From Achromobacter sp. (GTDB lineage Bacteria; Pseudomonadota; Gammaproteobacteria; Burkholderiales; Burkholderiaceae_B): DNA of 6,975 nucleotides. This document shows, piece by piece, positions 1 to 6,039 of this stretch (position 1 is its first letter; every line of letters begins with the position of its first letter). The DNA lies in contig DMTA01000398.1 of the NCBI GenBank assembly GCA_003454835.1, forward strand, positions 1-6,975. Direction: 5' to 3'. The notes under the pieces were generated by a model that did not search any database, was not told where the DNA came from, and worked only from the letters and a program-made list of their open reading frames with translations. A program made the position numbers and the translations under genes.

Positions 1-598
1 CCTGGATGGTGACGTCCAGCGCCGTGGTGGGTTCGTCGGCAATGATGAGATCCGGGCGGTGCAGCATGGCAATGGCAATGGCCACGCGCTGGCGCATGCC
101 GCCGGACAGTTGATGCGGGTAGGCCAGCAGGCGTTCCTCGGGACTGGGAATGCCCATCATGCCCAGCGTGTCGCGCGCCAGGATGCGGGCCTCGGCCTTG
201 CTCATCTTTTTATGGGCGCGAACGGTCTCGATCATCTGCACGTCCACCCGCAGCACGGGGTTCAGCGTCATCATCGGATCCTGGAAGATCATCGCGATGC
301 GGTTGCCCTGCAGCTTGCGCAGTTCACGCGCGGGCAGCTTGGTCAGGTCGCGGCCCTGAAACAGGACCTCGCCGCCGGCGATGCGGCCCGGCGCGTCGAC
401 CAGACCCATGATGGAGAAGCCCGTGACGGACTTGCCCGAGCCGGATTCACCGACCAGGCCCAGAATCTTGCCGCGTTCCAGCTTAAAGGAGACGCCATCC
501 ACGGCGGGCAGCACGCCCGCGCGGGTATGGAATTGCGTGCGCAGGTTGCGCACTTCAAGCGTGGCCGGCGCGCCAGCCGAGGCGGAGCGGTCGGTCAT
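1..598 (-). CDS. ABC transporter ATP-binding protein, DppD/OppD type (3' end outside window)
   Basis: This is the cytoplasmic ATPase of a peptide/opine/nickel-family importer; it would power the two permeases encoded just upstream. The visible 199 residues contain a full nucleotide-binding core: Walker A GESGSGKS (50-57), Q-loop glutamine 106 in IFQDPM, the ABC signature LSGGMRQR (164-171), Walker B LIIADE (184-189) and the D-loop TALD (192-195). The frame is open to the left edge, so the H-loop and the C-terminal oligopeptide-transporter extension typical of this roughly 320-residue family are not seen. The start at 598 is preceded by GAGGA (606-610) with a 7-nt spacer and overlaps the permease stop as ATGA. 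Family assignment is secure. The transported substrate is unknown, because this family carries di- and oligopeptides, opines, nickel chelates and glutathione. Confidence 0.95.
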   Translation of the reverse strand, partial: MTDRSASAGAPATLEVRNLRTQFHTRAGVLPAVDGVSFKLERGKILGLVGESGSGKSVTGFSIMGLVDAPGRIAGGEVLFQGRDLTKLPARELRKLQGNRIAMIFQDPMMTLNPVLRVDVQMIETVRAHKKMSKAEARILARDTLGMMGIPSPEERLLAYPHQLSGGMRQRVAIAIAMLHRPDLIIADEPTTALDVTIQ

Positions 599-1512
599 TT
601 GTGAGTCCTCGGGTTCAGCACGTCGCGCAGGCGGTCGCCCACCAGATTGATCGCCACGATGGTGATGAGCAGCGCGATGCCGGGGTAAAAGCTGATCCAG
701 TATTCGCCGGACAGCATGTATTGGAAGCCGTTGGAAATCAGCAAGCCCAGCGACGGTTCGGTCACCGGCACGCCCAGGCCCAGAAAGCTCAGCGTCGCTT
801 CCAGCGTGATGGCGCGCGCGATCTGCAGGGTGCCGATGACGATCAGCGGCGGCAGGCAGTTGGGCAGGATGTGCTTCAACATGATCCGCCAGTTGGGAAT
901 GTCCAGGCAGCGGGCGGCTTCGACGTATTCGCGGCGTCGCTCGACCAGCGCCTGGCCGCGCGCGGTGCGGGCGTAATAGGCCCATTCCAGGATCACCAGC
1001 GTCAGCACCACGTTGCCGACACCCTTGCCCAGGTAGGCCAGGATCATCATGGCCACCAGGATCGACGGGAACGACAGGATCAGGTCGACGAGACGCATGA
1101 TGAAGGCGTCGACCTTGCCGCCGGCGTAGGCGGCCAGCAGGCCCAGCAGCGTGCCGATGACGCCGGCGATCAGCGCCGAGCCCACGCCGACCATCAGGCT
1201 GATGCGCAGGCCGTAGAGGATGCCGGACAGCAGATCGCGGCCCTGGCCGTCGGTGCCCAGCCAGTAGTGAAAGGTCTCCAGGCCGTTCATGGTGCCGGGC
1301 GGCAGGCGCGAGTCCAGCACGTCGATCTGCAGCAGGTCATACGGGTTCTGCGGCGAGATCCACGGCGCCAGCACGGCGGCCAGGATCAGCAGCGTGGCCA
1401 CCACCAGGCCCAGCACGGCCGTCTTGGACGACAGGAACTCGGTCAGGTTGCGGCGCCACGGCGACTCGCGGCGCAGGGCGGGCGCCTGCGCGGTATTGGA
1501 TACGGAACTCAT
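595..1512 (-). CDS. ABC transporter permease, DppC type
   Basis: An inner-membrane permease subunit of a dipeptide/oligopeptide-type importer, expected to pair with the DppB-type protein. It has 305 residues, normal for the family. A basic N-terminus (RRESPWRRN) precedes a first membrane segment at about 32-52. The family-typical periplasmic motif HYWLGTDGQGRDLLSG (82-97) follows, then further hydrophobic segments near 104-130, 141-162, 164-180, 219-235 and 275-292. The EAA loop that contacts the ATPase lies at 198-217 (EAARCL...HILP). Its usual glycine is aspartate here (residue 204). I chose the ATG at 1512, not an upstream in-frame start, because GGAGG (1520-1524) sits 7 nt before it and it forms an ATGA overlap with the preceding stop. 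Confidence 0.95.
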   Translation of the reverse strand: MSSVSNTAQAPALRRESPWRRNLTEFLSSKTAVLGLVVATLLILAAVLAPWISPQNPYDLLQIDVLDSRLPPGTMNGLETFHYWLGTDGQGRDLLSGILYGLRISLMVGVGSALIAGVIGTLLGLLAAYAGGKVDAFIMRLVDLILSFPSILVAMMILAYLGKGVGNVVLTLVILEWAYYARTARGQALVERRREYVEAARCLDIPNWRIMLKHILPNCLPPLIVIGTLQIARAITLEATLSFLGLGVPVTEPSLGLLISNGFQYMLSGEYWISFYPGIALLITIVAINLVGDRLRDVLNPRTHK

Positions 1513-2483
1513 GCCGTGGCCTCCAGCCGCACCCGGGGGTCCAGCACTTTGTACAGAATGTCGACGATCAGGTTCAGCGTCACGAACAGGCACACCACCA
1601 CGATCAGGTAGGCCACGATCACGGGGCGGTCCAGCGCGTTCAGGCTATCCAGGATCAGCTTGCCGGCGCCGGGCCACGCAAAGATGCTTTCGGTGATGAC
1701 GGCAAATGCGATGGTCGAACCCAGCTCAAGGCCAAGCACCGTCACCAGCGGGATCATGGTGTTGCGCAGCACGTGCACACAGACCACGCGGAAGGGCGAC
1801 AGGCCCTTGGCGCGCGCGAACTTCACGAAGTCCAGCGGCATCACGTCGCGCACGCCGGCGCGGGTCAGGCGGATGACCAGCGAGATCTTGAAGAGCGACA
1901 GGTTGAACGCCGGCAGGATCAGATGGCGCCAGCCGTCGGCCGTCAGCCACGACCACTGGAAGCCCAGGAACTCCACCGTCTGGCCGCGGCCGCTGGCCGG
2001 CAGCCAGCCAAGCGACACGCTGAACGCCATGATGAGCATCAGCGCCACCCAGAAGGTCGGCAGCGAGAAGCCGACGATGCTGCCCGCCATGATCATCTTG
2101 GACGCGCGGCTGTCGGGGTACAGGCCCGCAAACAGGCCCAGGGGCAGGCCGACGATGACGGCAAACGACAGGGCGGTGATCGCCAGTTCAAGCGTGGCCG
2201 GCAGGCGCTGGATGACCAGTTCGATCGCCGGGATGTTGTAGACGAAGCTATTGCCCAGGTTGCCGTGCAGCGCGCCGTTCAGGAAGGCCAGGTACTGCTG
2301 CCACAGGGGCTTGTCCAGGCCGAGTTCGGCGATGATGCGCGCGCGGTCCACCTGGTCCACGTCCTGGCCGATCAGGATGTCGACGGGGTTGCCGATGGCG
2401 TGCAGCCCCACGAAGACGATCAGCGTCATCAGGAACACGACCACGGCGGCCTGCGCCACGCGGCGTAGCAGCCATGCGGTCAT
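1509..2483 (-). CDS. ABC transporter permease, DppB type
   Basis: An inner-membrane permease, partner of the DppC-type subunit. It has 324 residues, typical of DppB/GsiC/NikB relatives. The N-terminal membrane helix (about 8-28) is followed by the family motif LGLDKPLWQQYLAFL (54-68) and GNLGNSF (74-80). Membrane segments follow around 98-121, 131-157, 243-263 and 287-310. The EAA-type loop is DFVKFARAKGLSPFR (218-232) with the conserved glycine 227 present. The signature TESIFAWPGAGKL (264-276) and a C-terminal LDPRVRLE are also typical. The ATG at 2483 is preferred over an upstream in-frame codon at 2534 because GGAGA (2491-2495) is 7 nt upstream, the ATG overlaps the preceding stop as ATGA, and the N-terminus MTAWLLRRV is usual for the family. 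Confidence 0.95.
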   Translation of the reverse strand: MTAWLLRRVAQAAVVVFLMTLIVFVGLHAIGNPVDILIGQDVDQVDRARIIAELGLDKPLWQQYLAFLNGALHGNLGNSFVYNIPAIELVIQRLPATLELAITALSFAVIVGLPLGLFAGLYPDSRASKMIMAGSIVGFSLPTFWVALMLIMAFSVSLGWLPASGRGQTVEFLGFQWSWLTADGWRHLILPAFNLSLFKISLVIRLTRAGVRDVMPLDFVKFARAKGLSPFRVVCVHVLRNTMIPLVTVLGLELGSTIAFAVITESIFAWPGAGKLILDSLNALDRPVIVAYLIVVVCLFVTLNLIVDILYKVLDPRVRLEATA

Positions 2484-3955
2484 TGCGCGGTCTCCGCCTG
2501 CGTGGCCGTCGCCGGCGCCGGGGCTGGCGTCCATTCGTCGCCAAACACTTCGGGCTCTGCAAATGCTTCCATGTTGGCGTAGTGCGTGGCGACGTCTTCG
2601 CGGTAGAAGAGGCCGGCGATGCCTTGCGCCAGGCGTTTGGCGCCTTCACTGATGGCGGGGATATCGCCCGAGATCGTGCCCTGCGTCAGGGCGGCGGGGT
2701 ACGAGAAGCAGTGCACGCGATCCAATCCGGGGCAGGCGCCGGGCGTCTTTTCCTGCAATTCGAAGACGGCGCCCAAGTCGGGCGAGTCATGCAGTTCCTG
2801 ATCTTCCTCGCCGGCGGGCGGCGTGTAGCGGTCGCCCCAGGCGCGCACGTGAGGGGCCAGCGGCGCGAATTCCGGGCGCACGGTCCAGTCGATACGAAAG
2901 CCCGTGGAGAAGATCAGGAAGTCCAGCACAAACACGCCCTTGGGCGTCGTGACGTGGATCTCGTCATCGATCAGCGCCAGGTCCAGCACGCCACAGCCCA
3001 GGTTGAAGAAGGCATTCGGGTGGCGCGACACGCGCAGTGTGCTGCCGCGCGGGGGCGGCACTTGCGCGGCGTTGATGTAGTGGCGGATCTTCCACTTCCA
3101 TTCGTCGGGCAGCGTCAGGTGGCCGTGGGTCAGGCCAGGATTGCCCGCGCCCTTGCCCTTGTTGATGCGGGGGATGTCGTTGCGGCGGATCAGCAGGTCG
3201 ACACTGGCCGCGCCGGCTTCCAGCGCGGTCGCCGCGCTGTCCATGGCGGATGCTCCCGCGCCCACGACGCCGACGCGCTTGCCGGCCAGCGTGTTGTAGT
3301 CCATCACGTCGGACGAATGCGCCCAGCGGTCGCGCGGCAGTTTCTTTGCAAAGTCAGGCACATAGGCGCCGCCCAGGCCGTCGCGGCCAGTGGCCAGCAC
3401 GACGCGGCGGGCCAGGACGGTGCTGCGCCCGGCGGGCGACTGGATGTCCAGTTCCACCAGCTTGTCGGCGCGCGGCTGCACGGACAGGATGCGGTGTTCG
3501 TTGCGCACGTCCAGGTTCAGCACGCGGCGGTACCAGCGCAGGTAGTCCATCCATTGCAGGCGCGGGATCTTGTCCAGCGCTTCCCACGCGTCCAGGCCGA
3601 ATTGCGCTTCGAACCAGGCGCGGAAGGTCAGCGCGGGCAGGCCCAGCGCGGGACCGGTCAATTGCTTGGGCGAGCGCAGCGTCTCCATGCGGGCCGTCGT
3701 GGCCCACGGGCCTTCGAAGCCTTCGGGGGCCTGATCGAAAATCGGCGCATCGATGCCCAGATGCTTGAGCGACGCGGCTGCCGCAAGACCGCCCATGCCG
3801 CCGCCGATGATGGCCACGTCCAGCACCTGCTGACCATCGACCAGCCGGGGCGTCACCCAGTTCTTGGCGGGAAGTTCCAGCCAGGACAGGTCTTGCCGAA
3901 GGCGCGCCTCCAGGGCGGGCAGGCCTTGCGGCGGGGTGGCGATGGGCAGATTCAT
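2480..3955 (-). CDS. FAD/NAD(P)-dependent monooxygenase-like oxidoreductase
   Basis: Probably a soluble flavoprotein that uses NAD(P)H, and possibly O2, to oxidise a small substrate. The 491 residues show two Rossmann dinucleotide sites: VAIIGGGMGGLAAAA (FAD; glycines 51-56) and VGVVGAGASAMDSAA (NAD(P)H; 232-237). They also show an ATG-type motif, LIFSTGFRID (347-356), and LATGRDG (187-193). This order matches flavin-containing monooxygenases and N-hydroxylating relatives. The FMO fingerprint FxGxxxHxxxY is only half present: H213 and Y220 in WAHSSDVMDY, without the F and G. The exact chemistry is therefore open. The C-terminus (476-491) is a Pro/Ala/Thr-rich tail. The start overlaps the regulator's stop as ATGA but has only a weak upstream GGA. 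Its place between a LysR regulator and an importer suggests it acts on the imported compound (inference). Confidence 0.85.
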   Translation of the reverse strand: MNLPIATPPQGLPALEARLRQDLSWLELPAKNWVTPRLVDGQQVLDVAIIGGGMGGLAAAASLKHLGIDAPIFDQAPEGFEGPWATTARMETLRSPKQLTGPALGLPALTFRAWFEAQFGLDAWEALDKIPRLQWMDYLRWYRRVLNLDVRNEHRILSVQPRADKLVELDIQSPAGRSTVLARRVVLATGRDGLGGAYVPDFAKKLPRDRWAHSSDVMDYNTLAGKRVGVVGAGASAMDSAATALEAGAASVDLLIRRNDIPRINKGKGAGNPGLTHGHLTLPDEWKWKIRHYINAAQVPPPRGSTLRVSRHPNAFFNLGCGVLDLALIDDEIHVTTPKGVFVLDFLIFSTGFRIDWTVRPEFAPLAPHVRAWGDRYTPPAGEEDQELHDSPDLGAVFELQEKTPGACPGLDRVHCFSYPAALTQGTISGDIPAISEGAKRLAQGIAGLFYREDVATHYANMEAFAEPEVFGDEWTPAPAPATATQAETAQ

Positions 3956-4929
3956 GATGCGGGTGTTTCCATAACAGGGGCGTCATCGCCATAGATCGAC
4001 TGCAATAGCGCCGAATGCTCGCAGGCGTCATGCAGCACAAAGCCGGGCAGCAGGTCTGCGGCGGCTTCGGCCAGCGCGTCAGCCATGGCCTGGCAGGCCG
4101 GCGTCAGCGTTTGCGACTGCGGGGTGATGACCCCAAAAAAGAAGGGGATGTCCAGGTCGATGGGCCGGATCGCCACGCCCGCCACCGGCGAGCCGTAGGC
4201 GGTCACGGGTTCCAGCACCGACACGCCAAGCCCGGCGCGGACTGCGGCCAGGGCATTGACGGACGAATTGGTTTCGATGGTGCCCAGCGCCTGCACGTTG
4301 TGCGCCAGCGCGGCGTCCAGACGGCGGCGCAGGCGGTAGGGATTGGCCATGGTGATGAGGCGGCGCCCGGCCAGGGCCGACACCGGCACCACGGCGTGCT
4401 GCGCGACGGGATCGTCTTCGGGTAGGGCGGCTACGCAGGGGGCCTGGGCAATCCAATGCACGGTCAGACCGCGGTGCTCCAGCGGCAGGCTGGTCACGCC
4501 CAGTTGCGCGGCGCCCGACAGCACAGCATGCACCACGCGCTCAGGCGAGGCGCTGCGCAACTGCACGCGTGCGGCGCCGAGGCGGTCTTCGATGCGTTTG
4601 AGGGCGGCCGGCGCCAGACCGGCGGCGAGGGCCGACGTGGCCGTCACCAGAAGTGGCTGCGCCTGGCCGCGCGCGATTTCATCGGCCCGGCTGCGGATCT
4701 GCTGCAGGCTGGTCAGCGCGCGCTCGACGTCGTCATAAAGCAGAAACCCCTGTTCGGTCGGCGTCACGCGGGGACCGCTGCGCGCGAACAGGGGATAGCC
4801 GATTTCGGCCTCCAGTTCCTGCAGCAACCGGCTGATCGCCGGCTGCGAGCGTCCCAGCAGCCGTCCGGCCGCGGTGACGCTGCCGGTGGACATGACGGCC
4901 GCGAAGGCCTCGAGTTGACGGAGTTCCAT
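3952..4929 (-). CDS. LysR-family transcriptional regulator
   Basis: A 325-residue LysR-type regulator, likely a ligand-responsive controller of the genes behind it. The N-terminal winged helix-turn-helix (about 2-61) starts MELRQLEAFAAVMSTGSVT and has the recognition helix SQPAISRLLQELE (28-40), then LFARSGPRVTPTEQG. The effector-binding domain runs from about 92 to 297. The pattern VMSTGSVTAAGRLL resembles the OccR/NocR branch, some of whose members sense opines or amino-acid derivatives, but this is only similarity by eye. An in-frame GTG 16 codons upstream is rejected because the canonical N-terminus begins at 4929; no strong Shine-Dalgarno precedes that ATG. It is unusual that the regulator is the first gene of the operon and overlaps the flavoenzyme gene, since LysR genes are more often transcribed divergently from their targets. 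Autoregulation is likely. Confidence 0.93.
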   Translation of the reverse strand: MELRQLEAFAAVMSTGSVTAAGRLLGRSQPAISRLLQELEAEIGYPLFARSGPRVTPTEQGFLLYDDVERALTSLQQIRSRADEIARGQAQPLLVTATSALAAGLAPAALKRIEDRLGAARVQLRSASPERVVHAVLSGAAQLGVTSLPLEHRGLTVHWIAQAPCVAALPEDDPVAQHAVVPVSALAGRRLITMANPYRLRRRLDAALAHNVQALGTIETNSSVNALAAVRAGLGVSVLEPVTAYGSPVAGVAIRPIDLDIPFFFGVITPQSQTLTPACQAMADALAEAAADLLPGFVLHDACEHSALLQSIYGDDAPVMETPAS

Positions 4930-4984
4930 TGGTCTTGATTTATGCCAAGGACGAATTCTGGCCGCTCGAGTATGCACCCTACAA

Positions 4985-4999
4985 ATACTAAAAAGGCAT
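4985..4999. promoter_or_regulatory. Candidate LysR-regulator binding site
   Basis: The sequence is ATAC-N7-GCAT, one base from the ATAC-N7-GTAT dyad known for several LysR-type regulators. It lies 56 bp upstream of the LysR start. It sits among other symmetric elements: GTAT (4970-4973) pairs with the same ATAC (4985-4988) across 11 nt, and TTATGCC (4940-4946) is inverted as GGCATAA (4995-5001). Symmetry and position are seen directly; binding is inferred. Confidence 0.4.
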
Positions 5000-5012
5000 A
5001 AGTAAATTCCCT

Positions 5013-5034
5013 AAATGCGAATGGCCGCGCATTT
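5013..5034 (-). terminator. Weak candidate hairpin terminator
   Basis: AAATGCG (5013-5019) and CGCATTT (5028-5034) form a 7-bp stem with an 8-nt loop. On the minus strand the 3' arm ends in TTT and is followed by AGGG, so the U-run is short and partly inside the stem. It could end minus-strand transcripts from the small genes at 5186-5850 before the LysR operon. It could equally be part of the operator region. Confidence 0.25.
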
Positions 5035-5185
5035 TTTATTACCGCGAGTTATTTCAAGGGCTTAGGGTAAATCCGGGGGGCGAGCCGCTCAGGCGTGCAA
5101 GGAGAGGCGTTCAGGCTCTAGGACGATCCAGCGGCAGCGCGATGGCGGATTCCAGGGAAGGAATCGCGTGGGGCAGGGTTGGGCG

Positions 5186-5488
5186 CTAGGGCGCGTTGCG
5201 TTCCGGCTGCGCATCCTGAATCGGCGCATTGGACGCCAGCAGTGCGCGCCCTTTTTCCGTCAGCACCAAAACGGCTTCGCCCTTCACGGTGCTTTCTTTC
5301 TTCGTCATGTCGATCAGGCCATTTGCGGTGGCGTCTTCCCATGCCGACAGCCTGGGGCAGTGCGTACGCCAGGCTTCCATGGTCTCGGCGTACGTACGGG
5401 GACGCGCCGCAATCCACAGCAGGAATTGCACGAGATTGCCCTGTTGCGACGCGCCGGTTTCCAGTTCTGCTTGCGGATGGTCAGGCAT
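5186..5488 (-). CDS. Small conserved-looking hypothetical protein, winged-helix-like
   Basis: A 100-residue protein of unknown function. The N-terminus to about residue 17 is polar. The core contains a hydrophobic helix NLVQFLLWIAARP (18-30), then RTYAETMEAWRTHCPRLSAWEDA (31-53), which could form two further helices. A strand-turn-strand follows with VLVLTEKGRALL (73-84), which looks like the wing and last helix of MarR-like winged helix-turn-helix proteins. DNA binding is therefore possible but unproven, and no known family is assigned. The start is well supported by GGAGG (5496-5500) with a 7-nt spacer. Only 68 bp separate it from the gene at 5557, on the same strand, so both may be read from the LexA-box promoter. 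Confidence 0.75.
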   Translation of the reverse strand: MPDHPQAELETGASQQGNLVQFLLWIAARPRTYAETMEAWRTHCPRLSAWEDATANGLIDMTKKESTVKGEAVLVLTEKGRALLASNAPIQDAQPERNAP

Positions 5489-5495
5489 GGGGTTG

Positions 5496-5500
5496 CCTCC
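5496..5500 (-). promoter_or_regulatory. Ribosome binding site (GGAGG) for the gene at 5186-5488
   Basis: A consensus Shine-Dalgarno core on the minus strand, 7 nt before the ATG at 5488. It fixes the start of this small gene and supports it being real. Confidence 0.75.
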
Positions 5501-5556
5501 GTTCTGGGGCAGGGATGCGTCTTGACGATACTCCCGTGCGCGCCGCCGTTCCAGCG

Positions 5557-5850
5557 CTATCTGGGGCCCATTCCCTTACGCAATCGATTTGAGGGTTCCA
5601 TCAGCGCATCTTTCATGTCGTCGCGTTCCAGCACGCACGGTTCGCGGTGCAGGTCGCGCATGAAGTCATCGTAAAGCTCGCCCGTGATTCCAGCCGGGCG
5701 CTTGAAGTCGCCGGATAGCTGATAGGCGCGCAGCAGGATGGAACGCAGCCGCTTGACCTCCCAGAGCAGGGCGATCACATCGGGATTCCAGGGCTGACGT
5801 TCGCGGATGAAACGCAGGTCGGCGTGGGAGAGGGGATTTTTGAACGGCAT
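5557..5850 (-). CDS. Small hypothetical protein, probably LexA-controlled
   Basis: A 97-residue protein of unknown function, predicted cytoplasmic because it has no signal peptide or membrane segment. It is rich in charged residues and likely helical. The most regular helix is at about 24-44 (DVIALLWEVKRLR and following), amphipathic with basic and hydrophobic faces. A second acidic/basic helical stretch follows at about 57-70 (GELYDDFMRDLHRE), and the C-terminus is basic (NRLRKGMGPR). There is one cysteine, residue 72. No catalytic motif is recognisable. I chose the ATG at 5850; an in-frame GTG at 5862 would add four residues but lies inside the LexA box. Neither start has a visible Shine-Dalgarno. 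The near-consensus SOS box immediately upstream suggests induction by DNA damage (inference). Confidence 0.7.
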   Translation of the reverse strand: MPFKNPLSHADLRFIRERQPWNPDVIALLWEVKRLRSILLRAYQLSGDFKRPAGITGELYDDFMRDLHREPCVLERDDMKDALMEPSNRLRKGMGPR

Positions 5851-5859
5851 GGCGGAATA

Positions 5860-5879
5860 CACTGTTTATATATCCAGTA
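5860..5879. promoter_or_regulatory. Putative LexA (SOS) box
   Basis: The plus-strand sequence CACTGTTTATATATCCAGTA matches the classical enterobacterial SOS consensus (TACTG-TATATATATA-CAGTA) at 17 of 20 positions by hand count. The core is CTGT-N8-CCAG, one base from the CTGT-N8-ACAG palindrome recognised by LexA in gamma- and betaproteobacteria. It lies 9 bp upstream of the ATG at 5850 and overlaps a TATACT -10-like element, the usual arrangement for repression. Confidence 0.75.
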
Positions 5880-5902
5880 TAGTCCGCCGGGATGAAAGTC
5901 AG
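5876..5902 (-). promoter_or_regulatory. Candidate sigma-70 promoter for the gene at 5557-5850
   Basis: On the minus strand TATACT (5876-5881) is a near-perfect -10. CTGACT (5897-5902) resembles a -35 but with a short 15-nt spacer. Transcription would start near 5869, giving a leader of about 20 nt to the ATG at 5850. LexA bound at 5860-5879 would cover the -10 and start point. Confidence 0.4.
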
Positions 5903-6025
5903 GCGTCGGTGTTTTCAGCAATGGCGCCCTGCGTATGGTTGCCCGGTAACGCAGCAATACCGAATGTGAGAATTGTTGAGCCTTTGGAGGGCCCTCGTCC
6001 GTACCATTCCGTGAAAGAAAAATGA

Positions 6026-6032
6026 AAGGGAG
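6026..6032 (+). promoter_or_regulatory. Ribosome binding site (AAGGGAG) deciding the start at 6040
   Basis: A purine-rich Shine-Dalgarno-like stretch 7 nt before the ATG at 6040. It lies inside the coding sequence if the in-frame ATG at 6022 were used, so 6040 is preferred. Confidence 0.6.
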
Positions 6033-6039
6033 TGGGGCG

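Larger units (their letters stand above)
4930..5185. other. Intergenic region upstream of the LysR-led operon
   Basis: This 256-bp stretch has no supportable gene. The part nearest the LysR gene (4930-5060) is clearly more AT-rich than its surroundings, as expected for a promoter/operator, and it contains the inverted repeats noted at 4940-5001. I could not find a convincing -35/-10 pair. A possible -10 (TAGTAT, minus strand, 4985-4990) lacks a good -35. The half near 5070-5185 is GC-rich and shows only a bulged hairpin around 5145-5167. Confidence 0.6.

Noticed and set aside
601..1611. Long plus-strand open frame (336 codons) opposite the DppC-type permease
   Set aside because: Antisense shadow of a GC-rich gene: the product is a Gln/Arg/Ala/His-rich string with no motifs, while the minus strand encodes a clear permease.
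1773..2468. Plus-strand open frame opposite the DppB-type permease
   Set aside because: Shadow frame rich in Gln, Arg, His and Ala; no ribosome binding site or domain seen.
2474..3994. Long plus-strand open frame (506 codons) opposite the flavoenzyme
   Set aside because: Antisense shadow in high-GC DNA with biased composition. The opposite strand has two intact Rossmann motifs and ATGA junctions at both ends.
4930..4977. N-terminal extension of the LysR regulator from an upstream GTG
   Set aside because: The extra 16 residues precede the canonical LysR N-terminus MELRQLEAF and would cover the operator-like repeats.
5145..5167. Hairpin downstream of the gene at 5186-5488 (GATTCC/GGAATC with a bulge)
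   Set aside because: The stem is short and bulged, and no U-run follows on the minus strand, so it does not qualify as an intrinsic terminator.
5168..5674. Plus-strand open frame across the two small minus-strand genes
   Set aside because: Runs antisense through two genes that have better support (GGAGG before one, a LexA-box promoter before the other); no recognisable motif.
5929..5954. Inverted repeat CTGCGT/ACGCAG with a 14-nt gap
   Set aside because: Only 6 bp with a long loop; expected by chance in DNA of this composition.
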